From assembly GCF_964656455.1 (NCBI RefSeq), contig NC_135715.1, positions 38,574,603-38,638,602 of the forward strand: a stretch of DNA of 64,000 nucleotides. Reading direction: 5' to 3'. The stretch's first letter is position 1; each line of letters starts with the position of its first letter. Below are positions 46,886-59,611 of the stretch, piece after piece. This DNA is from Halichoerus grypus. Its lineage: Eukaryota; Chordata; Mammalia; Carnivora; Phocidae. Below the pieces are notes generated by a model, which was not told the DNA's origin, ran no database searches, and saw only the letters and a list, made by a program, of their open reading frames with translations. Both the position numbers and the translations under genes were made by a program.

Positions 46886-49230
46886 CAGGCATACCTCAGA
46901 GGTACTGTGGGTTTGGTTCTAGATCATTACAATAAAGCAAATATTGCAATAATGAAAGTCAAATAAGTTTTTTGGTTTCCCAGTGCATATAAAAGTTATG
47001 CTTACATTATACTGTAGCCTATTAAGTCTAGCATTATATCTGAAAAATTGTATATTCATTAGTTAAAAAAATACATTCTCAATAAAAATGCTAACCATCA
47101 TCTAAGCTGTTATCAAATTACAAGCTTACCTCTGTGTTGATGGCTTCTAACTGATCAGGGTGGTGGTTGCTGAAGGTTGAGGTGGCTGTGGTGATTTCTT
47201 AAAGTAAGACAATGATGGAGTTTGCCGCATCAATTACCTCTCCCTTTCATGAACGATTTCTCTGTAGCATGCAATACTGTTTGATAGTGTTTTACCTAAA
47301 GTAGAACTTCTTTCAAAATTGGAGTCAGTCCTCTCAAATGCTGCCACTGATTTATCAATTAAGTTTTTGTAATATTCTAAATCCTTTCTTATCATTTCAA
47401 CAATCTTCACAGCCTCTTCACCAGAAGTAGATTCCATCTCAAGAAGCCACTTTCTTTGCTCATCCATAAAAAGCAATTGCTCATCCATTTCAATTTTATC
47501 ATGAGATTGCAGCAATTCAGTCACATCTTCAGGCTTCACTTCTAGTTCTCTTGCTCTTTCTGCCACATGGGGAGTTACTTCCTCTACTGAAGTCTTAACA
47601 CTCTCAAAGTCATCCATAAGGACTGGAATCAACTTCTTCCAAACTGTTGATATGTTGACCTCTTCCCATGAATCATAGATGTTCCTAGTGGCATCTAGAA
47701 CGGTGAATCCTGTCCAAAAGGTTTTCAATTTACTTTGCTCAGATTCATCAGAGGAATCACTATCTATGGCACCAATAGGCTTATAAGATGTATTTTTTAA
47801 ATAATATGATTTGAAAGTTGAAATTACTGCTTGATACATAGGCTACAGAATGCATCACTGTGTGGAGTAGGCACGAAAATATTAATCTCGTGGTACATCT
47901 TCATCAGAGCTCTTAAGTGACCAGGTGCATTGTCAATGAACAGTGATATTTTAAACGGAATATGTGTTTCTGAAGAGTAGGTTTCAACAGTGGGCTTAAA
48001 ACATTTAGTAAGCCATGCTGTAAACAGATTGGCTGTCATCTAGGCTTTGTTGGTCCATTTATAGAGCACAGGCAGAGTAGATTTAGCATAATTCTTAAGG
48101 GCCCTAGGATTTCTGAAATGGCCAATGAGCATTGGCTTCAACATCAAGTCACCACTTGCATTAGCCCCTAACAAGACAGTCAGCCTGTCCTTTGAACCTT
48201 TGAAGTCAGGCACTGACTTCTCCTTTCTAGCTAAGAAAGTACTAGATGACATTGTTTTCCAAAAGAAGGCTGTTTCATGTACCTGAAAATCTGTTGTTTA
48301 GTGTAGCTATCTTTCTTAATTATCATAGCCAGATCTTCTGGATAACTTGCTGCATCTTCTACATCAGCACTTGCTGCTTCACCTTGCACTTCTATGTTAT
48401 GGAGTCAGCTTCTTTCCCTACACCTCATGAACCAACCTCTGCTAGCTTCAAACTCTCCTCTGCAGCTTCCTCACCTCTCTCAGCCTTCACAGAATTGAAG
48501 AGAGTTGGGGCCTTGCTCTGGATCAGGCTTTGGCTTAAAGGAATGTTGTGGCTGGTTTGATCTTCTGCCCAGACCACTAAAACTTTCTCCATATCAGCAA
48601 TAAGGCTGTTTTGCTTTCTTATCATTCATGTGTTCACTGGAGTGGTACTTTTACATTTCCTTCAAGAACTTTTCCTTTGCATTCACAGCTTGGCTAACTG
48701 GTGCAAAAGGCATAGCTTTCAACCTATCTCAGCTTTCAACATACCTTCCTCATTAAGTTTAATAATTTTAGCTTTTGATTTAAACTGGAGACATATGACT
48801 CTTACCTCCTCTTGAACACTTGGAGGCCAATGTAGGGTTATTAACTGGCTAAATTTCAATATTGTGTCTCAGGGAATAGGAGAGAAGAGGGAGAGAGAAA
48901 AGAGGATAGTTGGTTGGTGGAGTACTCAGAACACACAACATTTCTGATTAATTTTGTTGTCTTATATGGGCACAGTTCATGATGCCCTAAAGCAATTATA
49001 ATATTAACATCAAAGATCACTGATCACAGATAATAAATATGTAATGATAATTTAAAAGTTTGAAATATTGATAGAATTACCAAAATGTGACAGAGACACA
49101 AAGTGAGAAAGTCCTGTGGGAAAAATGATGCCAATAGACTTGTTCAACATAGGGTTGCCACAAATCTTCAATTTGTAAAAAAAGAAAAAAAAAACAATTT
49201 TTGAAAAGCACAATGAAAAAGGTATGCTTA
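46886..49230 (-). mobile_element. Tigger1 DNA transposon (TcMar-Tigger), almost complete
   Basis: The ends are inverted: caggcatacctcagaggtac at 46886 and aaaaaggtatgctta ending at 49230. TA flanks both sides, as expected for the TA target of Tc1/mariner elements. Length is 2345 bases, against about 2.4 kb for the family. The non-coding ends are well kept: the subterminal ttggtttcccagtgcatata at 46973 and the aggaataggagagaag region near 48873. The element is oriented with its transposase on the minus strand. Its even divergence over the whole length fits an insertion early in eutherian history, so the same copy should exist in other placental mammals. The family name is from recognition of the sequence. 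Confidence 0.95.
47091..48830 (-). pseudogene. Tigger1 transposase relic, inactivated
   Basis: This is the remnant of a pogo/Tigger-type transposase: a CENP-B-like DNA-binding N-terminus followed by a DDE domain that would cut and paste the element at TA sites. Four reading-frame pieces remain: 48425-48625 (N-terminal, around [14 protein letters not shown]), 48040-48252 ([15 protein letters not shown]), 47824-48039 (second catalytic block, FIDNAPGH) and 47234-47839 (C-terminal half). Damage seen: the expected start codon at 48828-48830 reads TTG; the first catalytic Asp position (48277-48279, in the xETAF motif) reads His and lies beside a one-base frame loss; a Trp codon has become TAG at 48040-48042; a frameshift lies between about 47840 and 47880; and the third catalytic Asp position (47834-47836) reads Tyr. 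The second Asp (47932-47934) is kept. The comparison is with the family motif from memory. It cannot encode an active enzyme. Confidence 0.93.
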
Positions 49231-50349
49231 TAAATTTGCTAGACCATGCAAAAGTTTAATTCTGTTTGATTTTCTTAAAACATATAGTATCAAAACAATG
49301 GGGATGCAATGGTATTAATTGTCCACATTCTGGATTCAAATGAATATATTCTGATATTTACATGTATTTTCCCAGACTTTCATATCAGACTTGTTGTTTG
49401 TTTTATTGATGGTAACATAAAATATCAGTCACCAATACCACTGCAACACTTTCTTACCCAAAGTGCATTTAGGTAGTCATCTAAAATTGTTTCATATAAA
49501 AATGTAAACCCCATATTTATAAGTGGTAAGAGGCAAGTCTTAACAGCCATTGAAAATACTAGCACTTTGAAAATAAAGAATTATTGATGCAGAATGGACT
49601 CCATGTGATGATGTTGCCAGAAACTAAGGAATTCTAGAGTTGGGGCAATCATTTTTTTGAGACTCAGGATCATGGTTATTCCATGTAATCCAAAATTGGC
49701 ACACCGTTTAGTTTCCCTTCCTCTCTTCTTCCCACTATTCAACTTTCATGCCTTCTGCTTTCCAATTCTTGTTTCTCCTTTTCCTACCCACCCCCAACAC
49801 TTAGCCCACTGTTCCTATTGCATATGTGCTCTTGTCTTTTTATTTTTGTCCATATTAAAGGATTTGCAGAATATTCCAAACAATAGAGATAGAGCCATTC
49901 AAAGTTTCTTTAGGACTCCCATTGCTCTTAATCATATATTTGTCTTATATTTTCTCCATTGTTAGGAATCTAGTTCCTTACCTTTTGTGATGTCCCAAGT
50001 TCTTCTTCGAAGTTAGCTTCCAATAAAACACAAAACAGCAAAATAACAAATATTATAAACAAATGTGGGGAAAATGCAAAAGAAAGAAGATGTAGTGCCC
50101 TAAAACTGAACAGAAAAGAATGTATGTCCTGGAAAAGCTTGCAGACATGGAATATTCACTGCAGACTTCACTTCAAGCATTCCAATAGCCAAGACAATAA
50201 GAGAAATGTATTACATATGATCCTCAGTGTCAAGAGCATGCATTTCTCAAAATAAGAATGAACTCTTTCTGATCATAAGAGAAGAGAAACATTTATCCTG
50301 ATGGTACAAATAGAGATTGTTGGAGAAGATATATTGGAATTAACGGGGT
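49231..50349. other. Non-coding sequence, nothing recognised
   Basis: The 102-codon frame at 49657-49965 has no recognisable domain. Confidence 0.4.
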
Positions 50350-50480
50350 TCTTTTAAGAAACACGTTATAGGCCCCACTGTAGATCAGTTAAATCAGAAT
50401 CTCTGTGGGGAGGAGGACCAACAATTCTTATTTTTAAAAAGCACTGAAGGTAATTATAATGTGCCCTCAGGGTTGAGGAC
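50350..50480 (+). repeat. hAT-Charlie fragment, MER20-like
   Basis: ataggccccactgtagatca, gttaaatcagaatctctgtg and aggtaattataatgtgccct follow the second half of the MER20-type element ('ctgggccccaccc', 'gattcagtaggtc', 'aggtgattctgatgc'). It is related to the copy at 5083-5232 but has diverged separately. Confidence 0.55.
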
Positions 50481-52259
50481 ACCTAACATGAGTAGAGAGG
50501 ACTGGTTCCTTGACTTGAAGCAGCTACATACCAGATGCATGTGCTTGATGGTATTATTCCCCAGGGTTTTCTGATTTTTAAATTAAAGAGTTTGAATTAG
50601 ACACTTTAAAGGTTTTTTCAAGTTTGCAGTATTTTTCTCCTTATTCTTTCACCAGTGGACTTTTACCTCTACTAGTTCTCATGTTGCACATTTTCCAGAA
50701 AAAGCTAGGATACACCGATGGCCACCTGCGGTCATAATAATTAATGGTCAATTCTGGCAACGTGAGCCAGACACTTTATATGACTAAGTTCTGGACCCAG
50801 GAGGTACATTTAGTTTTCCAGACAATAATTGACTAAAAGTGCTTGTCATAAATCAGTGGCCATTGACACTAGCGAGCATGTTCTTTTATGATTAGCCCTT
50901 TCTTAAACCCCAAGAATATTGTTGTTTTGAAAAATAAAGCAATGTGGAGTGAGTAGAAAATAGCATTTTTCAGTTGCAAAAGAGAAATCAACTGATGGAA
51001 TGACATTTTGAAGAGTGTATTTCAGATAGAGAGAAATACCCAATCCTGTCATAAAACTAACCCCCAAACACCAGAAAAGACCACTTGAAAATAATCCAGA
51101 TGACTTAATTATTAACTGTTTGTCATTTGTGACCAAATATCAGCTGATGGAAATTGTTTTGAGGTTAATGAAAGCATAATCACTTTATTTCAAAGGTTCA
51201 TATCCAGAGTCAGATTGCGTACTGTAGAGCAGATGTCATGCTATGGTGCAACCTGAACCTATTACCATTTCCTCTCAACTGGATTGGGTAACCAGATGTA
51301 CAAGTCATATACTTTAAAAAGCAAAACTGCTGATTGTTGGGATGCTTTTAATTTTAAAGTAATAGTAACATATTTTGGATATGTTCAAATCCTTAGTGAT
51401 ACTAGCCACTGCAAATTCAAGAAATAGCAGCTTACAAATAAGTCCATATAATGGTTTCATTTTTATTCACAGAGAAGTGGGAGAAGAGGAGAGGAAGTTA
51501 GAGAATTTTGTATTATCATTCTGTTAGTTTCATTGGTAACTTCTGTGCTGGAATCAAATGGGGAATTTGTTCTGATTGCAATATCCTACTGTGCTGAATC
51601 TCTGAGCGATTAAGACTTGTTAATAGCAGTGAAGAGTCAATAAGACTGCTCATGGGTTCAAATGGCAATGTTGAACAGTCAGAACAAAAACCAAGTTATT
51701 TTAGTAAGCAAATTTGATTGGCACATAGTGTGACAGCTGATGCCAGAAGGAAGTCTTCTGTTAATGTTTCAGATGGTTATGTTATTACTTGGGTGATCTG
51801 ACAAGAATCTACCATGGCTTATGCAAAATAGGACATGGCAGATGTCAGGACAGCAGAAGATACACATGTGATAGTCCTGACGAGAGTTTTGCCCTTGAGA
51901 AGTGGGGGGAGTGTCATTTCCTTCTCAATATAGGTATCATCTTGATGCTTTGGGTTCTCAAATAGGAGATCCTGAATCACACAGAGGCACACATTGTTGA
52001 TATTGTTTCATATTATTTTACTTCAAACCATAACTGTTCCATTTTGTTTCCAAGGACAATTTTGTGTGATTTGATCAAAATATTTAGTTACTCTGATCTG
52101 TACAGGCTATTTTCAATGATACATTAACAGACTACCATGAATTTAGTAGTTTAGATCAATAGAAGACACAGACTGTATGTAATAAAGCCTGAACACACAA
52201 AACCATTATAACCATATCTTAAACATATCATGCAATTTACATAACTTGCATAAATAATG
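50481..52259. other. Non-coding sequence, nothing recognised
   Basis: No repeat family, exon or RNA gene is recognised in about 1.8 kb. Confidence 0.4.
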
Positions 52260-52450
52260 GACACCATGTATTGAGTACCTATAATGTGCCAGACAATGCA
52301 CTAAACAGTCTAAATAGTCCAGATGATTTGGTCCTCACAACAACTCAGTGAATAACGGCATGTGTTATTTTTAACCTTTTTATAGAGGAGGATACTAAGG
52401 CTCAATGAGACAGAGTACTTTGCTCAGAATCTCTCACATAAATACTAAAG
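52260..52450 (-). repeat. MIR SINE
   Basis: Reverse-complement MIR: gtattgagtacctataatgt, gccagacaatgcactaaaca, ggtcctcacaacaactcagt, tttatagaggaggatactaa, gctcaatgagacagagtact. Confidence 0.8.
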
Positions 52451-52509
52451 ATGGGATTTAAAGCCATTCATATGATAAATTCCATTGAGCTTTTTCCATT
52501 GAGCTAAAA

Positions 52510-52710
52510 TGTAAATAATGCTATAATGAACAGGGTGTGTGTATCCTTTTGAATTAGTGTTTTGTTTTGTTTTGTTTTTGTATAAATAACCTAAAAGTGA
52601 AATTGCTGGGTTGTATGGTATTTCAATTTTCAATTTTTTGATGGAACTTCCATGTTGTTTTCCATAGTGACTGCACCAATTTACATTCCCAATAACAGTC
52701 TATTGCAAAT
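52510..52710 (-). repeat. L1 LINE ORF2 fragment
   Basis: On the minus strand a frame at 52445-52633 contains KIEIPYNPAISLLGYL. This is the L1 ORF2 C-terminal motif (family form: KIELPYDPAIPLLGI). On the plus strand the matching text is gaaattgctgggttgtatgg, ttccatgttgttttccatag and tgactgcaccaatttacatt. A TTTTG run (52558-52579) interrupts it. It is a short, dead fragment. Confidence 0.8.
52558..52579. repeat. (TTTTG)n simple repeat
   Basis: About four TTTTG units. Confidence 0.85.
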
Positions 52711-55700
52711 GGCCAAAATGGACATCTTCTCAGTCTTTCTCTGTCTCTCTTGCACAGAAAATTTCCTTATTCTTTACTATATGATCTATGGATGACTACT
52801 GAAAATAAGACTGGAATCAGATTATTTGTGGGCATTCCTTTCAGCTTCAAAATTTTTTTTAGAAATTTTTGATATGGAATTGAACACATTTTCTCTCCTT
52901 TTTGGACATTTTCAAAGTTGTGCTTTTTAGTAAAAGCCAAGTATTGATTGTGAACAAAGGAAAACAAATAATCCTTGTGGTTGATGACATTTTTAGGCCG
53001 AGCAGCTTTTTGAATAGCTGGAAGAGACCACCAGTGAAGAAAGAACTCCCTTTTGCTCCCGCATATTAATAGCACATAAGTAGCTTTCACAGAATCTGTA
53101 ACGATAGCACTACCTCTCACGACTGCAGACATAGCTGAACAAGTGTGGATAGGTTAAATGTTCTAAAATGTATTATAAAATTACCTGTCACAGCAGCTGA
53201 AAGCCTATTTCCATTACAACGTAGCTTCACTGCGCAGAAGTTGAGTCATCTCTATTTTGGTAACTGTTCTTTATCACTAAAGATAATTCATATTATATTT
53301 TCATCCTCATGGTGGAGGCAAGAGGATCACCCCAAAGTTTTGACCTACAAAATTGCACTTGATAAAGCAGACTAAGGAAATAGTGATAGAGACTCTCATG
53401 CTTTCATTGAGCTTATGGGTGTAGATTTCAATAGACAAGATTTGATTTAAATAGGTTATCAACTAGTCTTCATCCTTACATTATTACCTGAATCTGACTT
53501 GGCTTCTGTGTTATCAGTTTCTAGCTCTTCATAGGCAATGACAGAATATTTACTGAGTAAAATGAATGAATGAGAAGTTCTTGCTTCTCACATTGCCTCT
53601 CATGTTGCCACATAATAACATTCCAGGGCACATAAATATAAATAATTCCCATAAGTCATTTTACAGAGCCTTCTATTCATAAACACATTGTGTAAAATTG
53701 GTGGAAAGAGAAAATGGAGCCACAGATATTTTACTGTTCTTTCCTGTTATTATTACCTACTTTGTAAAATGTAAAATTAAAGTCCAAGTGATTGATTCAG
53801 ATCGCAACCTTAGTCTCCATTTCAAGAGATTAGATAGTGTTATTAATCTGAAACTACAGTATTATGTAGACAGTTTAGTTACCCTTCATTTCTAGTGGGT
53901 GCAATTAAATATAGCATATCAAATTCTCAAAGTATATACTTAGTACCATCTCCCAATCTGCTTTACTTTAGCACTACATGATGCAGCAAACTCAGAGGAC
54001 CAACCACAGGTCTCGGCTATGACGCCATCCAGAATACAGCTACTCTTAAAGAGGACCAGGTGCCGCTGTGAAGGACTGATTCATTCTCCACCTCACTGCT
54101 TGTAGTTAAAGAATATTCAGTATGGGTGGAGAGGAAATAATACCAAATGAGGAGGCACCACAGCAGACACATCAGAGAAGACCTTTTTTTGCTTTTTAGG
54201 GACAGGAAATGTTATTGTAAATGAGGATGGCATAGCTTCTCTATAGTCAACACTATCAGATCTCCTACTCTCCCACTGTCCAAGAAGAGAAAAAAAATAT
54301 GGCGGGAAAACACGCCAATACCTCTCTCCATTTTGCAAGTGGACTACAATTTCTCCCACTTGTATTTTTCTGCAAGTGTTTTTTTTTTTTCTTTTCATTG
54401 ACCCTTGACAAGTTTACTCCATGCGTTTTCAAATTCCTCTTGACTACTCTCATTGTACATCCTCCCCTCAGAGCACTGTTCTTTATAAACCACTAATTAT
54501 TCATATCTCCTAAACACTGCCCACCAGTGTTTTTAATGTGAAATTGCCTTGGCTAGTGAAGTACTGGCATTTGGTGAGATGTTCTACCTCATAATTTTAG
54601 AAAACCTTAAGCTTTATGTGAATGAAAGTGAGGCAGATTGAAAAAAGTGGGGGGAAAGATAGGAAATGTTCCTTATAAAATGACCTCTGTGGGAAGAAAA
54701 TGGAGGGAGATGTAGAAAATATAAATTGGGTACATGCAGCTAGAGATCAGGTTATTTTTTCCCAGGTGGGCTCTGAAGCCAAATAGCCAGTTTGAGCTGC
54801 CCATGATACCCCCGTGTGTCTCTGCCCTATCCTGACTCATGGCATCATAAAACACCAAACACATTAAAAACTAGAAAATATTAATATGTTTTAACAATTC
54901 ACAGCAGATACTTTGATATTTCTGAAATTGTGCTGCATCTTGAATCATGGTATCTTAAAACTAGTTGAGAACATTTTTAATGGCACCTGGAATTGTAGCA
55001 CATTGTATAAGTGTTGGTGTCCTAGAGTCAATGGAATGCATTATTATTAGCAATAACAGTTAAGAGTAATCTTTCCTACCAAGGAATGATTTCTATAAAC
55101 TTATGCATATTACACAGGGGCCTGGGAATTTCCTATCCCTCGCATGTTATTGCTACCTCATAACAATGGCCTCTTTCCAGTTTCTATGGCTTAATAACCA
55201 ACCGGCACAACGTGATTTTTTTCCTCTTTAAATATAATCAGTTGTTTGAGGGAGTTTTAAATATAAATTTGGGTGAAGAGTTGAAAAGTTTAAATTGCTA
55301 TCTCACCCATGCCAGATGCCACTTTCACATTGGTTTAGAAGCTCCTGGAGTGTCTTTATAGATGGCTTGTCTATTCTTGTGCATGTTGCTAAGTTTACAT
55401 ATGCTGCTGTCTGCAAGTATTTTCAGATGAACTGTAGTAGCAAACCCTACAATTCAGCCTGGATTCCTGAAGAATGTACTTTTGAAAAACAAAAACAAAA
55501 CAAAACAAAACAAAAAAAGAAAGAAAGGGGGAAAAAATACAAGCTTTAAATAAAGAAGCACACATACGTAAGAGGCAAATGCAGCAAGAGAGAATTGGCT
55601 ATGGGACGAAGATTTCAGTGATTCTGATTCTCCAGGGTCATCTGACTGCTGTATGAGCAGCAGAGTTAGTGATTCCAGGTCCCCTCGGGGTGGCCACGTA

Positions 55701-56469
55701 TAGGAACCATGGTGAATTGGAGTGCCGAAAAGAATGGCTTATTCTGGATTATTAAAACAGCTAATTCTGTGATAAAGGGTGATTTATGTCACTTATTACA
55801 AGTTTGTGTTTTTATCTAAATGAAATGACCTATATCTAAGAACCTCAGGGAGTGTTTTGAATTTTAAATTCTCCTGAATCCTGATCTTTGCTATTTGAAA
55901 ATGGGAAAAGAAAAGGATACAACTATTAGGGCTTTTGTTTCTTAAATTGTTTATTTTGGTTAACATTGGATGTCACAGTTACTCTGAAAATACTTGGAAG
56001 CTGTCTTAGAAGGTTTTCTGAAGAAAAATCACTTTTATTAGAAGTTAAATTGCTCAACTTGAAAATATAATTATTGGACATGAATATTTTAAAATCATCA
56101 AAATGCTACTGATGCAAATTTTCAAGTATGGGAATCTTCCTGACCTGCTTTAATAAATGTTCATTGCTATCTCTTTTAAGAGACATCTCTGACTGTAAAC
56201 ATTCACTGGTATCCTTAGGTAGAAGTCTTTCTCATACTACCCTCACCGTGGACTTTTTAAAAGAGCACACGAGACCTCCATGTATTCCTAAACTTTATTA
56301 GTCCATGAAACAGGCACTGTTTCTAGCATTGCTTTTGATTAATTTATTGCATGAAGAGTCTAACCTTGACTATTAAGATATTTTCTTAGTGATGTCTTTT
56401 TATAACCTTTCATTTGTGGATGAGCAACACAAGAAGAGGTAATGCACTCATTTAGATAAGACACAAAAT
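52711..56469. other. Long non-coding stretch, nothing recognised
   Basis: About 3.8 kb. A 121-codon minus-strand frame (52767-53132) shows no known domain. An AAAAC-type run lies at 55491-55517. No exon is supported. Confidence 0.4.
55491..55517. repeat. (AAAAC)n simple repeat
   Basis: AAAAC units ending in an A run. Confidence 0.85.
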
Positions 56470-56560
56470 GCCTGCCAGGGAACCTGGGTTTGTTCCAATT
56501 CTCCTCTTAGGCAAGTCTTTTATCTCCCTTTGATATAGACCAGGGATCTACAGAGCACTA
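56470..56560 (+). repeat. Possible MIR fragment
   Basis: aacctgggtttgttccaatt, ctcctcttaggcaagtcttt and tatctccctttgatatagac follow the sense MIR middle. Confidence 0.45.
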
Positions 56561-56820
56561 AACTAATGAAAAGGGGTTGTCTTTTTCTCTAATGTTATGA
56601 CACAGAATTTTGATTTGATATTATAGGACTGTGGAATTGAAGAAGACCTTATAGTCATGTAATCTAACTTTTCAAGCAATGTAAGAATTCCGATTCAGAA
56701 TTCCTTGCATGCAATTCTTCTTTGCAAGTGGATCCAGATATATAAAACTCATCATCTTTACAGATAGCCTATTTTACTATGGGGCTTCAGTTACAAGTCA
56801 AGCTAAAATCCACTTCTCTC

Positions 56821-57018
56821 GGGGCGCCTGGGTGGCTCAGTCGTTAAGCGTCTGCCTTCGGCTCAGATCATGATCCCAGGGTCCTGGGATCGAGCCCCGC
56901 ATCGGGCTCCCTGCTCTGCGGGAAGCCTGCTTCTCCCTCTCCCACTCCCCCTGCTTGTGTTCCCTCTCTCGCTGTGTCTCTCTCTGTCAAATAAGTAAAT
57001 AAAATCTTTAAAAAAAAA
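56821..57018 (+). mobile_element. CAN SINE (SINEC), young copy
   Basis: Head ggggcgcctgggtggctcag with tcgttaagcg, a full CT-rich body and an A tail. A perfect 16-bp duplication, aaaatccacttctctc, lies at 56805-56820 and 57019-57034. It is among the least diverged copies in the window. Frames at 56863-57090 are SINE artefacts. Confidence 0.98.
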
Positions 57019-57034
57019 AAAATCCACTTCTCTC

Positions 57035-57929
57035 TTACCTTTATATGTTGGTCCTCTTTCTACCCTCTGGAAAAAAAATGGATTGATCAATTTTTCTCCA
57101 ACTTAAGACCCATCAAAATTTTGGAGTAGCTTATTGTGGCCCTCTTCCACTGCAGATAGATCAAGATGTCACATTCCAAATTTAGTTTATTTTATTATTT
57201 TTTGAGATCTTGTATTTCTTGTTTGAAAATCTGATATGCAGATTTTATATGGGCACAAGATTGCCTACATATGGTCTGACTGTGGCAGAGTACTTTTGAA
57301 GTGTTGTTTCTCATGATATGGGTACCCAATCTATGAATGCATCTTTTGAGAAGCATTACTGAAATATCTTACAGGAATATGTCATCTTAAGTTCTGGTAC
57401 ACAAAATGATTATTGTAGAAATTTAGAAAACACATAAAGTACTCAGGATAGATTTCCTAGGTATAATTACATCTGAGTATGGCCTTAAGGAATGCAAAGG
57501 ATCAGGAGTATTTTCCCTCTGTCTGACAAAACACTTTGTATTAAATTCCTGAATTTTATTGACCTGATACGTTAAGGACCTCAATCTTTTCGATGTATAC
57601 TTTGTCAACCATATCTGTAGTCATATATTTAAAGTCACTTATTTTTTTAATGCTACGTTCTGCCCTTGGCATGAATTACTACTAACTTCTCTATTGTTGA
57701 TTTTGACCCACTATTACGGCTTGTTAAAATTACTTTGCATTTTTGCTGTTATCTGCCACTGTTGCTATGATCTATGGGATACTTTCTATTTGACACACAT
57801 GCCTTCTGTATCTTAATTTAAGTTATTGATGTAAACATGCTGAAAATGGAAAGTCTTTGAACTGCAGTTTCAGTTTACATAGGTACCAGAAAGTAAACTT
57901 GATTGTGAATCCCTAAGATATTTCTAGCT
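57035..57929. other. Non-coding sequence, nothing recognised
   Basis: Positions about 57270-57360 (ttcatgata-type text ending ttttgagaagcat) may be the end of a hAT element. This is not firm. Confidence 0.4.
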
Positions 57930-58110
57930 GGAGAAATCAGGAACGATTTCTTGAAAGGCATAACCTTTTAATTGTGGATTGGAAGATGAGAGGGAAGGAG
58001 AATGAGAAGTATATTTCAAGTAATTCAAATATATTCCTGGAGGTGAGAAGGTATGGTAACGTGGTGAAATGAAAGCATTGGTTGCTGATAGGACCGAAGT
58101 GAAAATTGAG
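57930..58110 (+). repeat. Possible fragment of ancient repeat family A
   Basis: aggaacgatttcttgaaagg, attggaagatgagagggaag and ctggaggtgagaaggtatgg recall the family's middle part. Confidence 0.35.
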
Positions 58111-59289
58111 GCTGAGGTAATATCCATTCTTTCCTCGTTTCCCCGATCAGGAAATCAACTTTAATTTTCTAACTCTCTGATCCCTTATACTTTCATATAA
58201 CTTACCAATTGCAATTTAAGTCATATCTATAGGTACAGAAAGCAATTTGGTAGATAATTAAACTGAAGTAGACACTTGCATTTGTAATCCGTGTGAGAAG
58301 AGAACACCTCCTTCCTGATAACAGCAGCAGGAATTTCAGGTAGGCTTTGACTGACTTGGTGTGAGATCTCAGAATCAAATGTGTGGATGGGTGAGTGGGC
58401 AGCAGCTGAGCTCTCATTGAAAGGTGGTCTTCTATTATCAGAACAAGAGTGGGGTTCCGCAGGCCGACACAGGGTCTGTTGTAAGTGCGATCCTATGTTT
58501 CTCATACCTAATCTTCCTGTCTCAGAGGCACTTGGTCTAGGTGGTACCATACTGTGTAGTTGCAGATGACCCCTGAGGCAGGAGCCGAAAGTCGCGTGAA
58601 AATAAGACAAAGTAGTTTGCACTTAGTTTCTTGGATTTTATTTGTCTTCCAAACTTTTTTTGAACTTCCCCAATTTTTCTACAACGTTTCCCCATAATAG
58701 TTATTAATGCTTTCTCATAAGCAATATTGAAAAAAGTCATGTCACTGAGATTTTGTGAATGTAATGTTTTCTATCCTGGTTTAATCTCAAAAGCAATAAA
58801 TTGTAGGGTTAGTAACCAAGATGTCAACACGTTTAGTAATATACACAAAAAAATTGGAAGAATTTGCCATGTTAAATCACACATACGAACCCTTCAAGTT
58901 TAGGAACAACGACTGTGAAGTGTGCCTTCTTTTCCTTTCAAATCCATTCCATTTTCCAAGAGCAGGACACCAGAGGCAAAGTCTCTCTGATGATCAGTGG
59001 AGATGAATTTATTTAACATCCATCTCCAAAGAGGTAGGAGTCCTGTGATATGGACACTTCCTGGACCCTTTCTACAATCCCTGCTTTGGGATAAATAATA
59101 CATTGGAGACCACAGGTCCAAATGATAGTTTAAAATATAAGTCAAAATTTCATATTTAATTACAAAATATATCATCAAGTCCAAACTATAAGTAATGTAA
59201 GTAAGCACCAATTTGAATTAAACATCTAACCATCTGATCTTTCTTTTCGCTGTTCTCAATTGTTATTTCTACATTTTAACCTAGTAGCA
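58111..59289. other. Non-coding sequence, nothing recognised
   Basis: The block at about 58380-58620 is less AT-rich than its flanks and holds a 131-codon minus-strand frame (58227-58622) without a known domain. I do not call it a gene. Confidence 0.4.
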
Positions 59290-59292
59290 TAT

Positions 59293-59327
<35 letters not shown>

Positions 59328-59329
59328 TT
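59290..59329. repeat. (ATTT)n microsatellite
   Basis: About ten perfect ATTT units. Confidence 0.95.
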
Positions 59330-59403
59330 CATATTTACTTAATAAATATCTTATTTCAGTTTTCTCACTGCAACAGACATCATAGAATATGAAAACTGAT
59401 GTA

Positions 59404-59599
59404 GGGTGCCTGGGTGGCTCAGTTGGTTAAGCGGCTGCCTTCGGCTCCGGTCATGATCCTGGAGTCCCTGGATCGAGTCCCGCATCGGGCTCCCTGCTCG
59501 GCAGGGAGCCTGCTTCTCCCTCTGACCCTCCCCCTTCTCATGTGCTCTCTCTCTCATTCTCTCTGTCTCAAATAAATAAATAAAATCTTTAAAAAAAAA
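59404..59599 (+). mobile_element. CAN SINE (SINEC), full length
   Basis: Head gggtgcctgggtggctcagt with tggttaagcg, body with tctgaccctcccccttctca, and an A tail. A perfect 12-bp duplication, aaaactgatgta, lies at 59392-59403 and 59600-59611. The middle differs from the copies at 37.2 and 56.8 kb and matches that of 26560-26759, so it is a separate subfamily. Confidence 0.97.
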
Positions 59600-59611
59600 A
59601 AAACTGATGTA

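Noticed and set aside
47234..47839. 201-codon minus-strand open frame, the longest in the window, as a possible host gene
   Set aside because: It is the C-terminal half of the Tigger1 transposase relic, joined to upstream pieces by a frameshift and a stop. There is no sign of domestication.
52767..53132. 121-codon minus-strand frame as an exon or retrogene
   Set aside because: No recognisable domain, no poly(A) tract or target-site duplication for a retrogene, and no supporting neighbours.
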